This document shows positions 62,896 through 64,000 of a stretch of DNA of 64,000 nt, one piece after another. The position numbers and the translations under genes were made by a program. Positions within the stretch are counted from its first letter, which is position 1. Every line of letters begins with the position of its first letter. Source of the DNA: Candidatus Litorirhabdus singularis (GTDB taxonomy: Bacteria > Pseudomonadota > Gammaproteobacteria > Pseudomonadales > Halieaceae); assembly GCF_026262625.1 (NCBI RefSeq), contig NZ_SHNN01000003.1, positions 434,001 through 498,000 of the forward strand. The letters are read 5' to 3'. A model generated the notes under the pieces. That model searched no databases and was not told where the DNA came from. It saw only the letters and a program-made list of their open reading frames with translations.

Positions 62896-64000
62896 ATCAG
62901 CGCTCTGTCCGCCAGGGAAAAATGGGCCTACGCCGTCGGCAACATACCCTTTGCTGCTAAAGATGCAGCATTTGCCAACTTCGTTGTCTTCTATTACACC
63001 CAGATTCATGGCCTCAGCGGCACTTTGGCAGGCCTGGCGATGTTCATCGCCTTATCCTGGGACGCAATATCTGACCCCATTGTAGGTAGTTGGTCCGACA
63101 ACTTTCGTTCACGCTGGGGCCGTCGCCACCCGCTGCTGGTAGCCGGTGGTTTGCCAACGGCGCTGCTGTTCCTGGCCCTGTTCACACCGCCCGAGCAGTT
63201 TGGAGACGCCGGGATCTTCCTCTGGCTATTGGGAGTGTCGATACTGCTGCGCACTTTCCTGACTATCTACTTCATCCCCTACTCCGCCATGGGGGCAGAG
63301 TTATCCACTGATTACGACGAGCGTACGATTATTGCCAAAGCCAGAGTGACCATGGGCTGGCTGGCGGGAATGGCGTTGCCTGCAGTGGCCTTCATACTGT
63401 TTTTTGGCCCGCGCGATGGTGTCGACGGGCGCCTGGTAGCTGTCAATTACTGGCACTACGGGGTGCTATCTGCGCTGGTGGCTGGTATCACCGCCGTGGT
63501 CTGTATCATCGGCACACGCAGCGTCATTCCGCGCCTGCCCACTGCCAGCCCAGCGCACAAGTTCTCCTGGCGCGATCCGCTGAAGGATTTGCAAATGGCG
63601 CTTACGAATCGCAATTTTCGTCTGTCTGTGGGTGCGAACCTGGCCTTTGGCATGAGTGCGGGAGTCTATACAACGCTCTCACTCTATCTGGGCACCTATT
63701 TCTGGGAGTTCAGCGCAGACCAGCTGGCCGGGATGGTCTTGCCCACGGCGATCGCAACACTGATGGCATTTATGGCGCTCCACCGCCTGGGCAGGCGCTT
63801 TGACAAACCACATTTACTGGCGTTTGCCAGCCTGGCACTGGCGCTCAACGCGCTCTGGTTTTTGGGGAGCCGCCTACTGGGCTTCCTGCCAGAAAATGGC
63901 CACGCCATCATCTATCCCTTGTTGTTGCTAAACACCGGAATCGGCGTGTTTATGATCGTTAGCATGCAGGTACTGGCGGCCTCCCTGGCAGCGGATATTA
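62896..64000 (+). CDS. MFS transporter, GPH sodium/sugar-symporter type (3' end cut by window), apparent ATC start
   Basis: About 368 codons visible to the window end, no stop reached. Sequence SALSAREKWAYAVGNIPF then FFYTQ-type FYYTQIHGLSGTLAGLAMFIALSWDAISDPIVGSWSDNFRSRWGRRHP is the signature of the glycoside-pentoside-hexuronide cation symporter family (MFS_2), with up to 12 helices. There is no ATG, GTG or TTG between the upstream stop (62845-62847) and the conserved start; the codon before SALSAREK is ATC at 62896, and CAGGAGTAAGG ribosome-binding sequence precedes it by 8 nt. The gene is thus apparently started at ATC. Probably the inner-membrane partner of the TonB receptor. Confidence 0.85.
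   Translation, partial: MSALSAREKWAYAVGNIPFAAKDAAFANFVVFYYTQIHGLSGTLAGLAMFIALSWDAISDPIVGSWSDNFRSRWGRRHPLLVAGGLPTALLFLALFTPPEQFGDAGIFLWLLGVSILLRTFLTIYFIPYSAMGAELSTDYDERTIIAKARVTMGWLAGMALPAVAFILFFGPRDGVDGRLVAVNYWHYGVLSALVAGITAVVCIIGTRSVIPRLPTASPAHKFSWRDPLKDLQMALTNRNFRLSVGANLAFGMSAGVYTTLSLYLGTYFWEFSADQLAGMVLPTAIATLMAFMALHRLGRRFDKPHLLAFASLALALNALWFLGSRLLGFLPENGHAIIYPLLLLNTGIGVFMIVSMQVLAASLAADI

Overview
The window reads as the chromosome of a marine-type gammaproteobacterium related to the Pseudomonas/Cellvibrio side of the class. The evidence is gene order. Positions 1-35,330 carry four blocks whose order closely follows Pseudomonas: (1) kdsC-lptA-lptB-rpoN-hpf-ptsN-rapZ-ptsO, then mgtE and yjgA/darP; (2) on the minus strand mreB-mreC-mreD-maf-rng-yhdP; (3) gatC-gatA-gatB, a PA4642-type gene, smrA (minus), a small CWC-type cysteine-rich gene, cysZ, rhlB (minus) and a MATE exporter; (4) moeB-prmC-prfA-hemA on the minus strand, divergent from a TPR lipoprotein, lolB, ispE, tRNA-Gln, prs, rplY, pth, ychF and tRNA-Met. 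Genes are tightly packed, with many 4-25 bp overlaps.

Right after tRNA-Met (35,250-35,326) the character changes. From about 35.3 to 48.8 kb coding is sparser and codon use looks more AT-rich. This part holds a palindromic repeat, a frameshifted csrA, two small lipoproteins of unknown function, a 46-bp direct repeat, a 162-bp MITE-like element with 20-bp terminal inverted repeats, a wrecked IS6-type transposase, an MBL-fold hydrolase and a set of unusual membrane genes. The membrane set comprises a coiled-coil membrane protein, a beta-helix-like protein with a C-terminal membrane domain, an 893-aa patatin-like lipase with a large membrane insertion, and a RoxA-like di-haem cytochrome c. I regard this as an accessory island. 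The patatin/beta-helix pair is the best candidate for an undescribed system.

From 48.8 kb to the end is a catabolic and uptake region. It contains an acetoacetate decarboxylase-family protein, then a probable operon of SDR, amidohydrolase, KshA-like Rieske oxygenase, SDR and VOC protein (49.8-54.3 kb). After that come a LruC-domain secreted protein with a partner lipoprotein, a periplasmic methyltransferase-fold protein, a second VOC protein and a relic of an NnrU/MddA-like gene. The window ends with a TetR regulator divergent from a TonB-dependent receptor, followed by a GPH-type MFS transporter cut by the window end. The TetR/TonB intergenic region has a perfect palindrome, tandem direct repeats and a good sigma-70 promoter. 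This layout suggests regulated import and breakdown of a hydrophobic, possibly polycyclic, substrate; that is inference.

Three oddities run through the window. lptC is missing from its usual place. Two genes (mreC and the terminal MFS gene) have ATC, preceded by a strong ribosome-binding site, exactly where an ATG start is expected. One csrA copy is broken by a single-base frameshift. No rRNA or CRISPR array was seen.
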